This document shows positions 1 to 14,600 of a stretch of DNA of 64,000 bases, piece by piece (position 1 is the first letter of the stretch; each line of letters begins with the position of its first letter). The notes beneath the pieces were generated by a model, which searched no databases, was not told the DNA's origin, and worked only from the letters and a program-made list of their open reading frames with translations. The translations under genes and the position numbers were made by a program. Location: positions 30,546,906 to 30,610,905 of the forward strand of contig OY987264.1 in assembly GCA_963920665.1 (NCBI GenBank), written 5' to 3'. Origin of the DNA: Straminergon stramineum (taxonomy: Eukaryota; Streptophyta; Bryopsida; Hypnales; Calliergonaceae).

Positions 1-2407
1 GTCTTCATCAACATCTATAAACAAAGATTTTAAATTCAAATAGAAATTAATTTCAAAAATCAAAACATAAAATTTTAATTTTAGATATGCATTATTGATA
101 CCCAAATAATTTTTTAAAATCAAAATTAATAAAACAAACTTGAGTTTGATTCTTTAGGGATTCCCACAAGTCTACAATTGCCATTTTTTCTACTGTGTAA
201 ATCTTTCGTTATTTGACTAAGATTAGTTCATCTATTCTAATAGGCCAATAAAAGGAGATTTCAATGCACAAAATAATGCATCATCTGGATTCCATATACA
301 ATAATTATGAAGGGTTGAAGTTTTTTAGTACCTACTTTAAAATTGTTTCTTCAACAATAGGTACATAGTGATTTGGGAGATGCATACAACAAAATATATG
401 ATTAAATGGCACTTTTATACATTTGATACTTCTAAGTGTCCATATTTTAATTTGAAATATACTCAAATCTACCATAGAAACTAGACTAGTTTTATACTTT
501 TTATCATTTTCTTGACAATGATAATTGGACAACACCCTCATTTGAGAGCGAAGGTAGGAAACATATCAAAAACGTTTAAATGATTTTAAAGTTTTTGTCT
601 CAAATTTTATTGAAAAGTATTGGTAGAATAGATTGTAGTAAATCTAATTATATTTACATGACATGTAGATCATATTTTACAAAGAGATTTGCTTATTGTT
701 GGTTTAAATAATTTTATTTTCAGATGCTTTAGATTTTATTTTCAAAGCCTTGGAATAATAGAATATTGTAAATATAAATTAAAAAATTAAAAAATTAAGG
801 ACATATTCACATGTTGAATTTGTTGCAAACACTCTAAGTTTGCCTATCTATTCTTTACAGAAGGTTAATTTCGGTATGTAGCTATTCATTTATCAATAAA
901 TGAATTTATTTTGAGGACTATTAAATATACCTCATTCATAGTTTCATACACAGATTTTCAAGTCATCAAGTGCCTTCTAATTTGAGAAAGATAAAGAATG
1001 ATTTAAAAAATTGTGCTACATTCAAAATTATTATAAGTTCATTCATTTGTAGTTTCCATTCTTGTGACTTCATATAAAAATGAAAGATAACATATTGAGT
1101 CTAAGATTCAATCTAACCTTTAATAAATAAATGCCCATATCTTTTTTTTGATATTTTTCTATATCTTTACTTATATCTATTTAAAGTTATATTGCTTCCT
1201 TCCATTTTACAAAACTATTCATAAATGAGGTTGTTTTGAGGAATTCAAAAATTATAAAAGACAATCAAAGTAAGAATTAAATTTTTTTTTGTAGATATCA
1301 ACTTGTTATAATCAATTTTTTTTAAAACAATTATAATTAATCTCCATAGAATTTTTCCTCAAAGAATTGAGATTTTTCAGTACCTTTACATATTTAAGAG
1401 ATATGTAGAATGTCCTTCTATATTTCAAATGATTCTTTGCTATAGAAAAAAATAGCAAAATATATCTTTCATCAATACAACGATTTATAACATTAAATAT
1501 GCAAAATGTGATAATAACATAAAATAGAGACTTTTTTTTCATGTAATTAAAATTTTGAATGAACATTTTGAGAAGAAATTGGTCCTTTTAATATACAAAT
1601 ATGCATAGAACATAGAAAAAGCTTAGATTTGATACATTTTTTAATATGAAGTCCTAAAATTGAAACATAATTTTGGTTCTTGTTTTCTATATTTAGTACT
1701 TCAAAAAAAAAGTAATTTAATCATATCAAAGTGTGGAAACAATATCATACTACTTTAATCAAAGTCTTTTCTCAAGTGGCATTTTTTGTCATTAGAGTTA
1801 ATCATAAGAAAAGGGAACCTCAAGTTGGAAGTGTGTGTTAGAGGAAGGTTGAACTAGAAATAGTACAAAGAAACCCAATACCAAATTCCATTACACTTGA
1901 ATTTGGGTGCTTCAAGGAGTTTTGTCATATGTTTTTTTCAAACACTAGTTCATGGTCCCCCATTGCACACACCTTATGATGAACTATACTGTAAATATAT
2001 TTCTTTGGAGGAATGTCAAGTTATATGGACAAAACATCACTTTAACCCCTTAGCGCCCCACTACCTCAAATTCGACCTCTCCAACATGAAAAGTTGACCT
2101 ATTTGACTATAATAATCTTTTCAATTATATGGTGAAGTCATTTGTCTTCGCCCCCCCCCCCCCCTCGCCTCCAAGCTTGTCTCCACTACCAATCAATATA
2201 GTCAATTTTTGTAGATCTTGTTTAGGGGGATAGTTTGATTGGAATGAATTCAGAAGGGTCTGAATTTTGGAAAATATGCTATGGGCACTCAGGGATTAAA
2301 GCAATGTAATTATAATTGGAAAATGGACTTTGAGAGATTTATTTCTTTAATTTTAAATCCAAAGTTTATTCAAACTTTGGGAAATTCATGGTTACTTAAT
2401 CAAATAC
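1..2407 (-). other. Intron 13 of the dynein gene (incomplete)
   Basis: AT-rich intron sequence with no convincing coding potential. It holds one TTAA-type MITE (2042-2299) with a run of 14 C at 2151-2164. The short open frames near 332-541, 1312-1566 and 1897-2097 have no recognisable similarity and are low-complexity. Confidence 0.7.
2042..2299. mobile_element. TTAA-bordered MITE, 258 bp
   Basis: Left end TTAACCCCTTAGCGCCCCA. The right end reversed reads TTAATCCCTGAGTGCCCA. The two ends match as imperfect inverted repeats (TTAAYCCCTKAGYGCCC) with TTAA on both borders. No coding capacity. Contains the 14-C homopolymer. Confidence 0.65.
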
Positions 2408-2696
2408 CTGCACTTAAAATCATTTCATTTTGAGCAGCCGCTCGTATTGCAATAACATCTTTTCGTAATTTATCAACTTCTTTTACTAAATCTTCACTAA
2501 ACTTTTTAATATTTTCAATTTTAGCCTCTTGTACTACATCCATTGCTTCTTTACAAGATATGAAATCAGCGGCCATCATTTGAAATGAAGCTTGTTCAAT
2601 ATCTGGGACTTCCATTTGGTAATCTCTTATCAGCACATAATGATCATTGATAACTTCAAATTTATCTTCTAAAGTCTTTAATTTTTTAATCAAGCC
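2408..2696 (-). CDS. Dynein heavy chain exon 13 (residues 672-767)
   Basis: Last exon in the window. It encodes a coiled, charged segment: LKTLEDKFEVINDHYVLIRD, then DIEQASFQMMAADFISCKEA and ENIKKFSEDLVKEVDKLRKD. This fits the Y.LL+.+...+......F.......+.......++ region that leads into the DHC_N2 linker. CAG acceptor, GTATTT donor, leaves one base into a codon, so the reading continues left of the window. Confidence 0.85.
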
Positions 2697-5600
2697 CTGT
2701 CATGTTTAAACCTTGAAACATGGACAGTAATTTTTTGAGAAATCAATTTGTTTACTCAAAACTCATGTAGAAAATGACTTAAGAATAAATGGACTCAAAA
2801 CTTGGAATATTTCGATATTTATGTCAATTCTTAATATCAGAATATTTATTAATAAATTGATGCTTTTGGTTTAAACAAAATGATTATTCTTCATCTTTAC
2901 AATGAAATTCTACAAGTCACTATCAAATAAAATTCAACAAAAAATTGTTTTATTGTAAATCATATCTACAAGAAATTGTGTTACAAAATAATAAGTGACA
3001 TCCATTTGTATTAGCTACATGGGGAATTTATAGTCTTTAAACTAGAATTTTTTTACTTTGTCTATGTTCTAGCATTGATTTCATTATTCTCTGACAACTA
3101 ACTAAAACTACATTGTACAATAAAATTCAATCAATATTCAACAATACATTAACCTTTAATGATCCAAGTGATCATTTCTTTGACCCTATCCTTCTTTTAA
3201 TATTTGCGTATTTTCAAATTTTGAGCTTTTTAAAAATAAAAAACAATCATATGAATGCATTACAAATCCAATAGCAATAGTTTTATCAAATTCTAAGTTT
3301 AGTAGTATAGTGTAGTTTATTGTTCATGTTTTTCCGTTCACTTGGGGCAAAAGCATAACCAATGTGATTACTGCCCACTTCAATGAAGGTGATTTTGAGT
3401 AGCTCAAGCAGAAGACAAGGGTGCCCATTCTTGTTTTTCTTACAAATACTATTCTCATTTTAGTGATTACCATTCATTGCAAGCTCCACCAAAAATTACA
3501 AAATGATCTAAATGTTGTGAAATTTTAAATGAGCATTTTGAACCAACTTGTCTCTTACTAAGAACAAAAAGTTCGTCATTTCAAAATATTCTCACTAAGA
3601 CATGATTGTTCAAAATGCTTGACCATAATTGACCCAAATAAAACTTCAAACTTAAATATCTACTAAATTATGCGGTCAAATAATTTGAAATTTCTTGAGG
3701 TGCTCACTTCCAATGTGAACTATAAGATCCTATGGTTTCATTCTATCTGATTTCAAGAAAAAATGAGCAAATAGATTACTCAAGTTCTTGGCAGTTTTGG
3801 CCCATTTTGAATGTACACCCCCTTAGATAATTAACGGTTAAGAATATTACAAACTTTGACAACTTTCAAAGTTATTAATTATTGTAGATTTATCAATGCA
3901 CTATGTTTCATAACTCCACTAGAGAGATATATTGGTGTTTATGATTTAGTAATATGAATCATTCATGTAGACTTTCTTATAAGAATTAAAATTTTCCATA
4001 TTCTATAATCTTGAAGTAAATCAAAAAACAAATCCAAAATAAAAATATTGTAATATATCTTTAACCCTAAAACGTCCAGATTCATCTCTAGAAATGACAA
4101 TTTGAGAAAAATCATTAGAAAGAGCTATTTGGAAGCATATTTTGGAATTGAAATGCAAATAGAAGTTGTAGATTTTGATTTTTAGATTCCATTTGTATGG
4201 TTAGATTTACCAATGCTATCACCAATCTTTTTTTATAAATTTTGAAAGAGAAATTCCAAAATTCCTTCAAAATTTGATTGCAAGAAAAATATTATCATTT
4301 TTTGAGTGAAATTTGTTGGAATGGCTTTGAAATGAGGTTCTCTACACATGGTGATTTTTTGAAATTTTTGTGTTCTTCCTATCTATGACCTCATTTTGGC
4401 AAATCCAATTTTGAACTAAAGTCAATGCAGTTTGACTACTTGACATACTTGCACATTTGTAACTATAGAAAAATATGAACTCTAGTAACACCAAATCCAA
4501 ACCTTAGATAGGAAAACAACTTGATAACATATCTTCACAAATTAAAATAACTTTCATCCAAGGAGTTAGGAAGATGAAACTAGAGTTTCAATCTGTTCAT
4601 CATCTAGAAAATGGATGTCAACGAGTTTAGGGGTTAAACTCTCAATTCAATTAATTAGGTTTAGTTTGGAAAATTATATAAAAGTTCTAACTGCCTAGGA
4701 TCAGAAGTAAGAAAACTAATGATTTATTAGTAGTACTAGTATAAGTATTAAATTTTATATTATATTTCAATTCAAGATTTTTCTAAAATTATCTTGAATT
4801 TGAAATCTCTAAATTCATTAAAATATATAGTTTTTTCATTTTAAAGTTTTTTAAATCCAAAGAAATTACTTGTTGCATGAAAACAAACACCTAATGCATC
4901 AAATTTATCTCTTAAATATGAAAACTAATTGAAATCATGAAAACAATGATTAATCATCTTTGTTGAATTTACATCCATATGTATATTCTATATTTTAATT
5001 CAAATAATATTTATAAAACTAATCATATCAAAAAATATAAACAAAAAAATTCTCATATTAATATTTTAAAGAAAATTACATTTTGTCATGATCAAGAAAT
5101 TATAAAATAATCAACAACTATTTAGACCTCATTAAAGCTTGCAATATCCACAAATTCTTCTACTGAGGATGGTACAACTCGTAATTTCTTTTCTGCTTCA
5201 TGTATTTCATTCATAAATTCCTAAAATCAATAAGAATAGAATAAAATATTCAAAAACAAATAAAATTAATCTTAAACATTTGAAATTCAAAATGTATTTG
5301 TGAATGTTTGACGTGGAGCCATAAAACTAACTAAATTCAAAACAATGTATAAGAATTTCATGCACTTGTTTTCATTGCTAAAAATGAGTATAATTCTATT
5401 ATTTCCAATAAATTTTCAAATTTAAATAATATCCAATTTTCAAAGAAAATAGAATAAGAAATCAACAAACTTGTAGCAACTCTCCACCCATTTTGGGTAG
5501 CAATTTATAAATATTTTCCAATGCTTTTCGTGGTAAAGGCAACAAAAATTCTTTAGCATAAGTAGTTATTACATGAAAAATTCCCTGTTAATGCTATTTA

Positions 5601-8600
5601 GTCAAATTTTGATGATTACAACAAGAAAATTGCATAAGTTTTTTCAAGTTGAATATTTCATCTTTACATAATAAGTTCTATATCAAATAAAAAGAAATAT
5701 TTGACATTAAATTGAAGAATGATATAGTTACTATATTGAAGAAATTTGGAAGGCAATCAATATCTTTTTCTTGGAAAATAAACTTTTCTATATCAGTTCG
5801 AAAATCTTGTAATGTCCGTTTTTTGTCCTCAACCTAAAATACAAAAGGATCAAATATAATTCATTTATACTCATTAACACTATATATAGAGAGAGGAAAC
5901 TAAAGTACATTTTTTTTTATATAAATTGTAGAGATTTATTACAACTCAACATTGGAGCTAAAGTTTTAGTTTCAAAACAAGGATAGTAGTTCTATATCAC
6001 TTTCACTAAAACTATTTTTCCAAAGGAAGGAATTAGAATATGCAGTGGCAAACTAAAATTTAGAATATTAAAAAATAAAAATAAATTGTGACTAAAAAGA
6101 GGAATAGAAAGATTTCATTTCTCTCACAACCATAAATTATTATTTCAGAAACAATTACCTTATATTAGCCATGAAAAATTTAGAATAGCAAATAAAAACT
6201 TTATGTTCTTGTTACACTTTAAACATTACAAAAAGAAAAAAGATTTCTCAAGCATGCGTTGGGCTTAAATCTTTAATTCTTGGCTTTTGACACCCAAAGT
6301 TGATCTAAAATTTAAATTTAGAAAGTGATGTCAAATTCTTCATCAATTTTTCTATCAATGCACCCGATAATGCATGAATAAAATTAACTTGTTAAGAATT
6401 TAATTATGCCCTTATTAGTAGTAGAGTGAAAAATTGTTACTACTTGTGTAATCATTATCCCTCGAGCTCAAAAATAAGTTTAATTTAGCTTCTCCCAAGG
6501 CACAATCCATCTTTCAATTCTTTTAGTTTAGTGTATATACATATATTTGAAAATTTCATGAAAAATCAAAGGTCTCCATAAATCAATAAAGCTAGATAAA
6601 ATCTCCCCCAATTCCTAGAATGCTCATATTATTGTCTTTCTCAAAGATTTGAGGGTTAAGAGTTAAATCTTATCAAGAATTGTGAAAAATACCAAAAACA
6701 TTTCTTTTAAAATGCCAAATTTATAATAATTTTCTACATGTAATGATTTTTTTCTATTTAGAATGTTTCATTGAAAAGAATAAACTTCATTTGTAGTTAT
6801 TGAATTTATCCATTCAGAACAATTAATTTAATTTTTACATTACCTCTTTACGCAAACTTTCTTGAGTAATCTTACGATTTGCAATACATCTATTCAAGTG
6901 TTCTAGAAAAGGTTTTTTCAAATATTCAATATCCTACAACATCAAGTTACATACTTTAGTTTGATAGTCAATTTAAAAAATGCATTCTATTTGAGCCTTT
7001 GAATATTTTGTATTGAAATTAGGATCATAGAATACATATTTAAAATAATTTATATATATATATATATATATATATTTCTTGAATTAAAATAGCATTTGTT
7101 GAGATCTTTAAATTCTATTTATTGTATTATAAAAATGGAAATTGGAATGATTTCAAAATCACACACATACATATCTTTACAAAATATCATTTCAATACAA
7201 AAAAATCTAAAGTATTTCATTCACTTGAACAAAGACCAAGTCCTAATAAAAAATCATATATACTATATTTTATACCATGCTTATATTCAAACATATTTGT
7301 GGCATAAATTTATATTAATGAAGAAATGCACAATATTTTGCATTATTAAGAAAAAATATATAAAATAACTAGTTTATCTTTGTGATTAATGGGGTTCTTT
7401 TATAGTCATATATGGTGATCATTTAGCGTCTACAACAATTAATGAAGATCCCACTTTATAATTATTGAAACTACAAGGAGAACTAGTTATAGATCATAGA
7501 GAATATTATATTTAAAATTCTACCAAAAAAATTATTTTAACAATCAATAACTTAGTTCATTTTAGTGGATGTAGAAAATGATTTCAAAAAGTCTTTGTAT
7601 AGAACTTTGGAATAGGAATATGAAAGGTAGTTTAATCCCTCAAGGTTCATGATTATATTTTAACAATTCAAAACCACTTCAAAAATTCCACTCTTAGTAC
7701 CAAGAGTTAAGATGGAATTTATTTGTCTTGTTCCCTTAAAGCCCCAGGAAAGTTCATACTTCCAGAATTGTGGACAAAATATAATTGAGAAAATTCTCTT
7801 TATGATGACTTTTAAATAAAAGTTGTAAAATATGATCCATAAAAATATGCATACATTTAAATTAGTTGTTGCTATTTATAGTATGTTTCAATAAATTTTG
7901 AAATTCTCTATAAAATTGACTATAAATTGAACAATTTTATTTTTCAATAGTGCTTTGAATTTGAGATTTTTATTTTTAAATAATTTTTTTTAATTTTTAA
8001 TTTTGCTAATTTAGTGAAATTTTTATCAAAGGAATTTTTTTTGAGTACCCCTTGGAGTATCAAAGATTTGCAAATATAATTGTGAAAACCAATATAGTAA
8101 AATTGCAAGAGAACTAACATAAGAATCTAGAAATAATTTGATAGATGAAAAAACAATATTTTGGTGTTTGGGGGGCATATTTGCATTCATACATTGTTCC
8201 AAATTTGAATGTTTTGTTGTTTTAGTATTAACTTCAAGAAGGTATATAAGTTATATAAGTTTAAATCTTTATTGTAGATTACTTAAAGAATAAAATTAAA
8301 AAAAGGTTATTCTTTTTATTTTAAATTATCCAAAAAAGTAGATACTAGATGAAAGGAAAATTTAGTAATTTGATAGTTCTAAAATGTCATTGTAACATAT
8401 CAATTCTATAAGTGCAAATGCGAGATTGTTGTAACAAGTAATCTACAATTTATATAACTTTTTTACTATCATGTTGTGTAAATTGAATACAACAAAATCA
8501 TGTATGTTTTTTTTAAGATTTCATGATACCTTATAAAACCATACTCTATGATAGCTTTCACATTACTAATTCAAATAGAATGAATCAAAGCTTTTATGTA

Positions 8601-11600
8601 GGTATAAATATGCTCGTCAAGGAAAAAATTAGTATTAGATTTTTGTATTGATTTATTTCCTTTGCTTAAATTTAAATATTTTGAGTGTAGGAGGGCATAA
8701 CTTTTCTTTCTAGGCATTGATTGAAATCAAAATAATATATTTCAAAAATTCATTCCCAGACTTTGAATCTCTTAGAGGGGATTAAAGGACTTTAGGAATA
8801 CAATATAAACAATATTTAAATTAGTGAAATACCTTCATCATTATATTTTAGTTGTGTATAGTAATGCTATTAGTTCATGTTTTAATGTGTCAAAGAACCA
8901 ATAACAGAATATTCATCTATATAAGGGATGCTTCACACTATGTTTCAAATCCTATTCCTAGGCCAAATCCAAACTCTCTTGGATTGTAGAAGGTGAAATA
9001 AAAATATTAAATGTGGAATTTAGGACTTCACATTGTAAAGGCAAAAGTTTGAACTCTAAATCTGAATTTGTCTTGTACATAATATTACAAAGCAATTGAA
9101 TGTACACAAAACCCATTTGGTAGCACTTTTAAATTCAAATTTGCATTGGACAAATTTGAACGGAATTTTGTCCATAAAGATGCTTTATATGGTATTTTTC
9201 TCCTCATTTTATAAACTAATCAAACAATAGTTGCAACTTGGATGTTGAATTGGATGTCTACTTTTCTAAAATTGAATTTGGCCTCCAAGTCCCAATTCTT
9301 TGGCACCAAAACTACCAAAAAGTCTACAATGCCATGTAGGCATTCGAAAAGGATGTGGGACTTAGGAAGTAGAGTAAAGTGTCTCAAGTAATATAGTGCT
9401 TGACAAGTGAACACTATTTATTTTTAACCCATTAAGGACCATGGTTGATTTTGGAGGAGAGCGAAATGTTTTTGGTCCTAGGTTGAATAGGATAAAAACT
9501 ACCACACCGAGATGAATTTGGAAGATTTGACCGTACTGATTGAAAGAGATGTGAATGCTTGGAGCTCCACAATACATTTTGTGAATTGACTAGCATATTT
9601 TCAGCCCACATATCATTTGTTTTTTCAACCTCTAAACTGCATGCAACACATAATTTCTTGATGTTTGTCCCAATACATTAATTTCCAAATTTTCCACACC
9701 CGTATCCTTTCATCCAACCTCAAATTCATTCTAAAACTTTGGCTACTAATGAAAAAGTATCAATTTTGACCATAAAGTGATTGACTGGACCTTAATGGGT
9801 TGATGGATATAAAAGGAACAGAATTTTTGATGGATTGGTATAAATATTTCATTGATGTTAGTAACTATAGAATTAGTTTTGATAATAAAATTAATTAAAA
9901 TTTTGAATGTATAACACATAAAATAAAAGTGATTTTCATCCACAATTTGCTTTATAAATGAATTCTATTACAATAAAATTAAATATTCTCAATTCAAAAA
10001 ATTAGATGAATTTCTTGTATTTTAAATGTCTAAGAAATTTTTCTCACCATAGTTGTTGGCCTACTTTGATATATACATTCTTATTCAATATATATATAAA
10101 GGTGTTCATTCCATACACAAAGCCACAAAAAGTTAGAGTTTACATGCTTATACACATACAATCTTATAGTTGGGGAAAGGGCTCTAGATTTTATCTAGAA
10201 AATTCTACTAGTCTTGGAATCTTGATTTTTATCTAGAAAAGCCCAATGTAGGCTTCTTGGTCAATTAGAGGTCAAGCAATTCATTGATCATTAAACCTTT
10301 TCAACCTCAAATTTCAATCACATTAAGCATTGAAGGGGCACATTATGCAATGTAAAGGTGAAAAGATAAAATATATGTTCCAATTTAAAAAACTAGGTGA
10401 GCAATAAACCAAATCCTATCCAAATAAGCTACTTGCAACCTTCCTAAGCCAAAGCCAAAGCCAAAGCCAATACCTTGCAATCAAAAAGCATTTTTTTAAA
10501 TCTTAAAATCCCACTTGAGGCCTATTACCCATCAAAAACCACTCATACTTGCCATTTCTATTGCAAAGAGCAAAAAACTATGGAAATTGGGGGTTTTCAA
10601 GAACTTTGACTAAGTAGATTTGAAGATATTTACATTCGAAGTGACAAAAACTAGTTTTTTGCACCTTGTTTGATTAGATTTTTTGACTGTGAATCTCCTT
10701 AACCACAAATTTTTGCAATATTGATTTCAAACTTCAAATTTTTTTTGTTGAAAATTATAGTTGAGAGTGTAGAAAAATAGTTTTGAAGAAAAAACACTTA
10801 ATTTTTACTCATTAAAAAATTCTTACATAGAAGTAGCTAGGTTTAAGATTGAAGGGAAAACTAAATTAGTAGTAGCTCTAAGATGAAATTGAGACATACT
10901 AATTTCAACGATGAGATTGTTCTAACAAGAAATTTTCACATTGTAAATTGTTTTTTTTATTGAAAATTGTGAAAATTGAGTTCAAAAATGAATACTGTGG
11001 AGTACTTTTACTTTTTCAAGAAGGTGCTTTGAATGCTTGAAAAACAAGATTTTCTAAAACTTTCACATCACTAATCCAAATGGAATAATCATAGTTTAAT
11101 GTGTAGATAAAAATAAAATCAGTGAGAAAAAAATTTAGAATTTTATATATTTTGAAGATTTTGTAGGGATTTTTTTCTTCTGGTCAAACTAAAATTTGGA
11201 CTTATTAAACCATAACTTTTGTTTATGGGCTTTAATTGAAATGAAAATTATATTATCATAAAGCTAATATATATTTTTAGCTTCAAATTTATTTTTGAAA
11301 ATCAATTTGGAGTTATTTCAAGGTTTCATTGGATTTTATTAATTAAATAATAATTTCAATATTTGTTCCATATGAATAAATTTGTTATAAGAATAATTTA
11401 ATCAAATTTCTTTCATATATAAAATAGGTTTAAATATTTGAAATTATTTCTATTTTTTTGTGTAACATAAGAATTTTTAATATTAAAAATCTATATATTT
11501 TACTTATATGTATAGTAATAATGTAATCCAAACTCATATTAGAAGTTTTGATGGTACATACAATGAATGCCAATGCTATTGTTTTATTGACCTTTGTCAA

Positions 11601-14600
11601 TAATGTATAAAATTGATTTTCACCAATAAGTTCAACATAAGAAACTAAATTGTCTACATCTGCATCACCTTTATCAACTATTCCATCGAGAATAGGATGG
11701 TACAAAGTTCTCTTTAGATAACGGACAACATTTAAAATATCTACAACATATCCCTCCATCTGTAATGTGATGAAGAAAATGTGTCATAATTTAAATATTT
11801 CATAAAGCAAAGTATTTGATTTCTTTCCACAAATTTAATCAAATGATGTGACTTAAAAGAATAACTTAAAAGTCTTATACATTTGATTTTAATATGAATT
11901 ATTTATCAAATGAAATCCAATTATTTTTCTATATTTTGTATTTTAATAGAATAGTTACATATTAGTTCGAAGAATGGATAATCAAGTTATTTAAAAAGTT
12001 AAGTACATTGGAGCTATATAAAAAAATTTAAACAAAAATTACAAAAAGTCAATTATGAAAAGTGAAGTTGAATCCTAGTAGGTGAAATTTAAACATGTAA
12101 TAGTCACATAGTTTCCTTTAAGTTTTTGTCCATGGATTGCAAAAAATTATATACATGCTCAATTTGCATTAATGATTCAATTCAGGTTCAATGTTTTGAC
12201 TATAATTACTACTACCTCAACATTGATGATTAAGCTTCTATCCTCATCCTACACATTATTCTTACTATGATACTATGTGAAAGAAAATTTATTATCATAT
12301 GAAATCCTATTAAGTGAAACAATTCATTTGTAAGTTATAGGAATTTTTTTTTCCAATTATTATTTTCAAATGAAATATTACTCTCAATTTCACATTGGTA
12401 GGTTTTATTAATAAATGTAAAATAGAACAAGTATATATTAGATTCAAATACTTAAAAAAATTAGAAATTTATATTAAATTATTAAAAAAATTAAATGAAA
12501 ATGCATCTAGAAATTAAGAACATAGCCTATTCTTAGCTAATTATTGATGAAGTCATATATCATAATCTATCTATATTTTAATTGAATAGTATTGTCTAAC
12601 AATGCATGTATATATGTGATTCTATCCTAATTAGAATTGATATTTACCAACAATTGATTACTTATGTGTAGGTTATTGTTTTTAATCACATTTAGGAATA
12701 TATAGATTTATATAAAGGTCTTAAATTTTTTGGACATCATGGGTACACTCTTGTTAAAATAGATATTCTTTAATTTAAAGTACTTGTAATGATAATTCCT
12801 TAAGGATTAGGGATAGTTCTAAAATTATGAAGACATATAATAAATGAAATGTAGAAAAATATTTTTATGGTGACTTCTATAAAGGTTGTAAACTATGGTC
12901 TATAGATCATATCATTATGGATGCATCTATGACTACATTGACCAATAATCATTCTTAAATATTCAATTTTTCTTCTAAAATCAATTGTACATTGAATATT
13001 TATAATTTCCAAAAGAAAAATTGAATACTAAGGTCAAAATGTTAAATCATGATGATGGTGATTTTTTTAGATTTTAATTTAGATCAGGTATTGGAGGGTA
13101 ACTTATTCCAAGATATAGAAGTGGAACATACTTGAATCTTTTGTACTTTAACCCCTAAACCCATCGACATCCATTTTCTGGACTATGAATAGATTGAAAC
13201 TCCAGTTTCATCTTCCTAACTACTTGGATGAAAGTTATTTTAATTTGTGAAGATACATTATCAAGTTGTTGTCCTATCCAAGGTTTGGATTTGGTGTTAC
13301 TAGAGTTCATATTTTTCTGTAATTACAAATGTGCAAGTATGTCAAGTGGTCAAATTGCTTTGACTTTAGTTCAAAATTAGATTTGCCAAAATGAGGTCAT
13401 AGATAGGAAGAACAGATAAATTTCAAAACATCACCATGTGAAGAGAACCTCATTTCAAATCCATTCCAAAAAATTTTACTCAAAAAATGATAATACTTTA
13501 CTTGCAGTCAGATTTTGAAGGAATTTTGGAATTTCTCTTTCAAGATTTATAAAAAAAGATTAGTGATAGCATTGGTGAATCTAACCATACAAATGAAATC
13601 TACAAATCAAAATCTATAACTTTTATTTGCATTTCCATTCCAAAATATGCTTCCAAATAGCACTTTATAATGATTTTTCTCAAATTGTCAATTTTGGAGA
13701 TGAATTTGGACGTTTAGGGGTTAAAATATTTTCAAAGAAAAAGTCTTGAAAATGCAGGGAATGCATTATTTTTCATTGCTTTTCAAGATTTTCAAAATTT
13801 CCAGACATCAACCATTAAATTCTTACTTACAATTTTGTAAAAACATACTTATCAAGATAGAAGGTCATATCATATTTTGAAAAAGATAAAAAATTCTAAA
13901 GACAACATCTTTAAATAGTTGAAATGAGGCATTTAGGAAAAAAAACTAGTGCATTGATATATTGCCTCAATGCACTCAAAATTCAAAAAGATCCCAAAAG
14001 AAGAATGTTTTGAATGAATTTTTTAGCCACAAAATTTTCAATAAAAAATTCTTTCAAATTAAACTTGTTAGATATTCTATTTTTTTTTATAAATTAAAAA
14101 AATGTCTACTAGTCTTTTTTTATTTACTTGATTGATTAATTTTCTTTATTAAATGTTTTTTTGATAATTTGAACTTTAGATGTTGTTTTGAGTGAAAACT
14201 GACTTTATGTGGACTTGGTAATAAATTTACAAATATTAAATTGACAAGTCTTGCCATTGTTTGGTCAAAGTATTATTACTTGATGGGCAATGCTCAGCTT
14301 GGGATACCCAAAAAGGTTGTCTTAACTACAATATCAATCCGCTCCCTTGTGTCAAATGACTTCATCTTTTAAATATATTAAAGTCTGATTTCACAAAATG
14401 TGGTTTCAATTACCTAGATTGGTAATGTATCAAGAAAAAAAACTTCATCACAATCAAAGAATTTTAAGAATTTATAATGAAGTTTTTAGTTGAAAAAGTA
14501 AGTTTTGTCCTATGTACATTAAATCCTTAATAACAAGCATTTGGAATATCAAATAATTTTATTTGAAGATTATTTTTGGATATGATTTATATTTAGTGGT

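Larger units (their letters stand above)
2697..5127 (-). other. Dynein intron 12
   Basis: Intron of 2,431 bp. It contains a truncated copy of the 36.4-kb TTAA element (about 3345-3838) and one complete 577-bp TTAA element (4061-4637). Nothing else is recognisable. Confidence 0.75.
6934..11561 (-). other. Dynein intron 8
   Basis: 4,628-bp intron with a (TA)n microsatellite, a 380-bp TTAA MITE (9424-9803), a short GCCAAA tandem (10448-10470) and two degenerate copies of the 35.1-kb repeat (about 8040-8785 and 10490-11350). The stem family usually has more residues between exons 8 and 9, so an unrecognised short exon may lie here. Confidence 0.6.

Noticed and set aside
1..14. Start of dynein exon 14
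   Set aside because: A TATAG acceptor precedes 14 bases that stay open in the expected phase (DVDED), but five residues at the window edge are not enough evidence for a feature.
1897..2097. 66-residue plus-strand frame
   Set aside because: No similarity recognised, overlaps the end of a MITE and lies inside a dynein intron; likely chance.
7096..7368. Plus-strand open frames of 90 and 61 residues
   Set aside because: Ile/Tyr/Lys/His-rich low-complexity products in AT-rich intron DNA next to a TA microsatellite.
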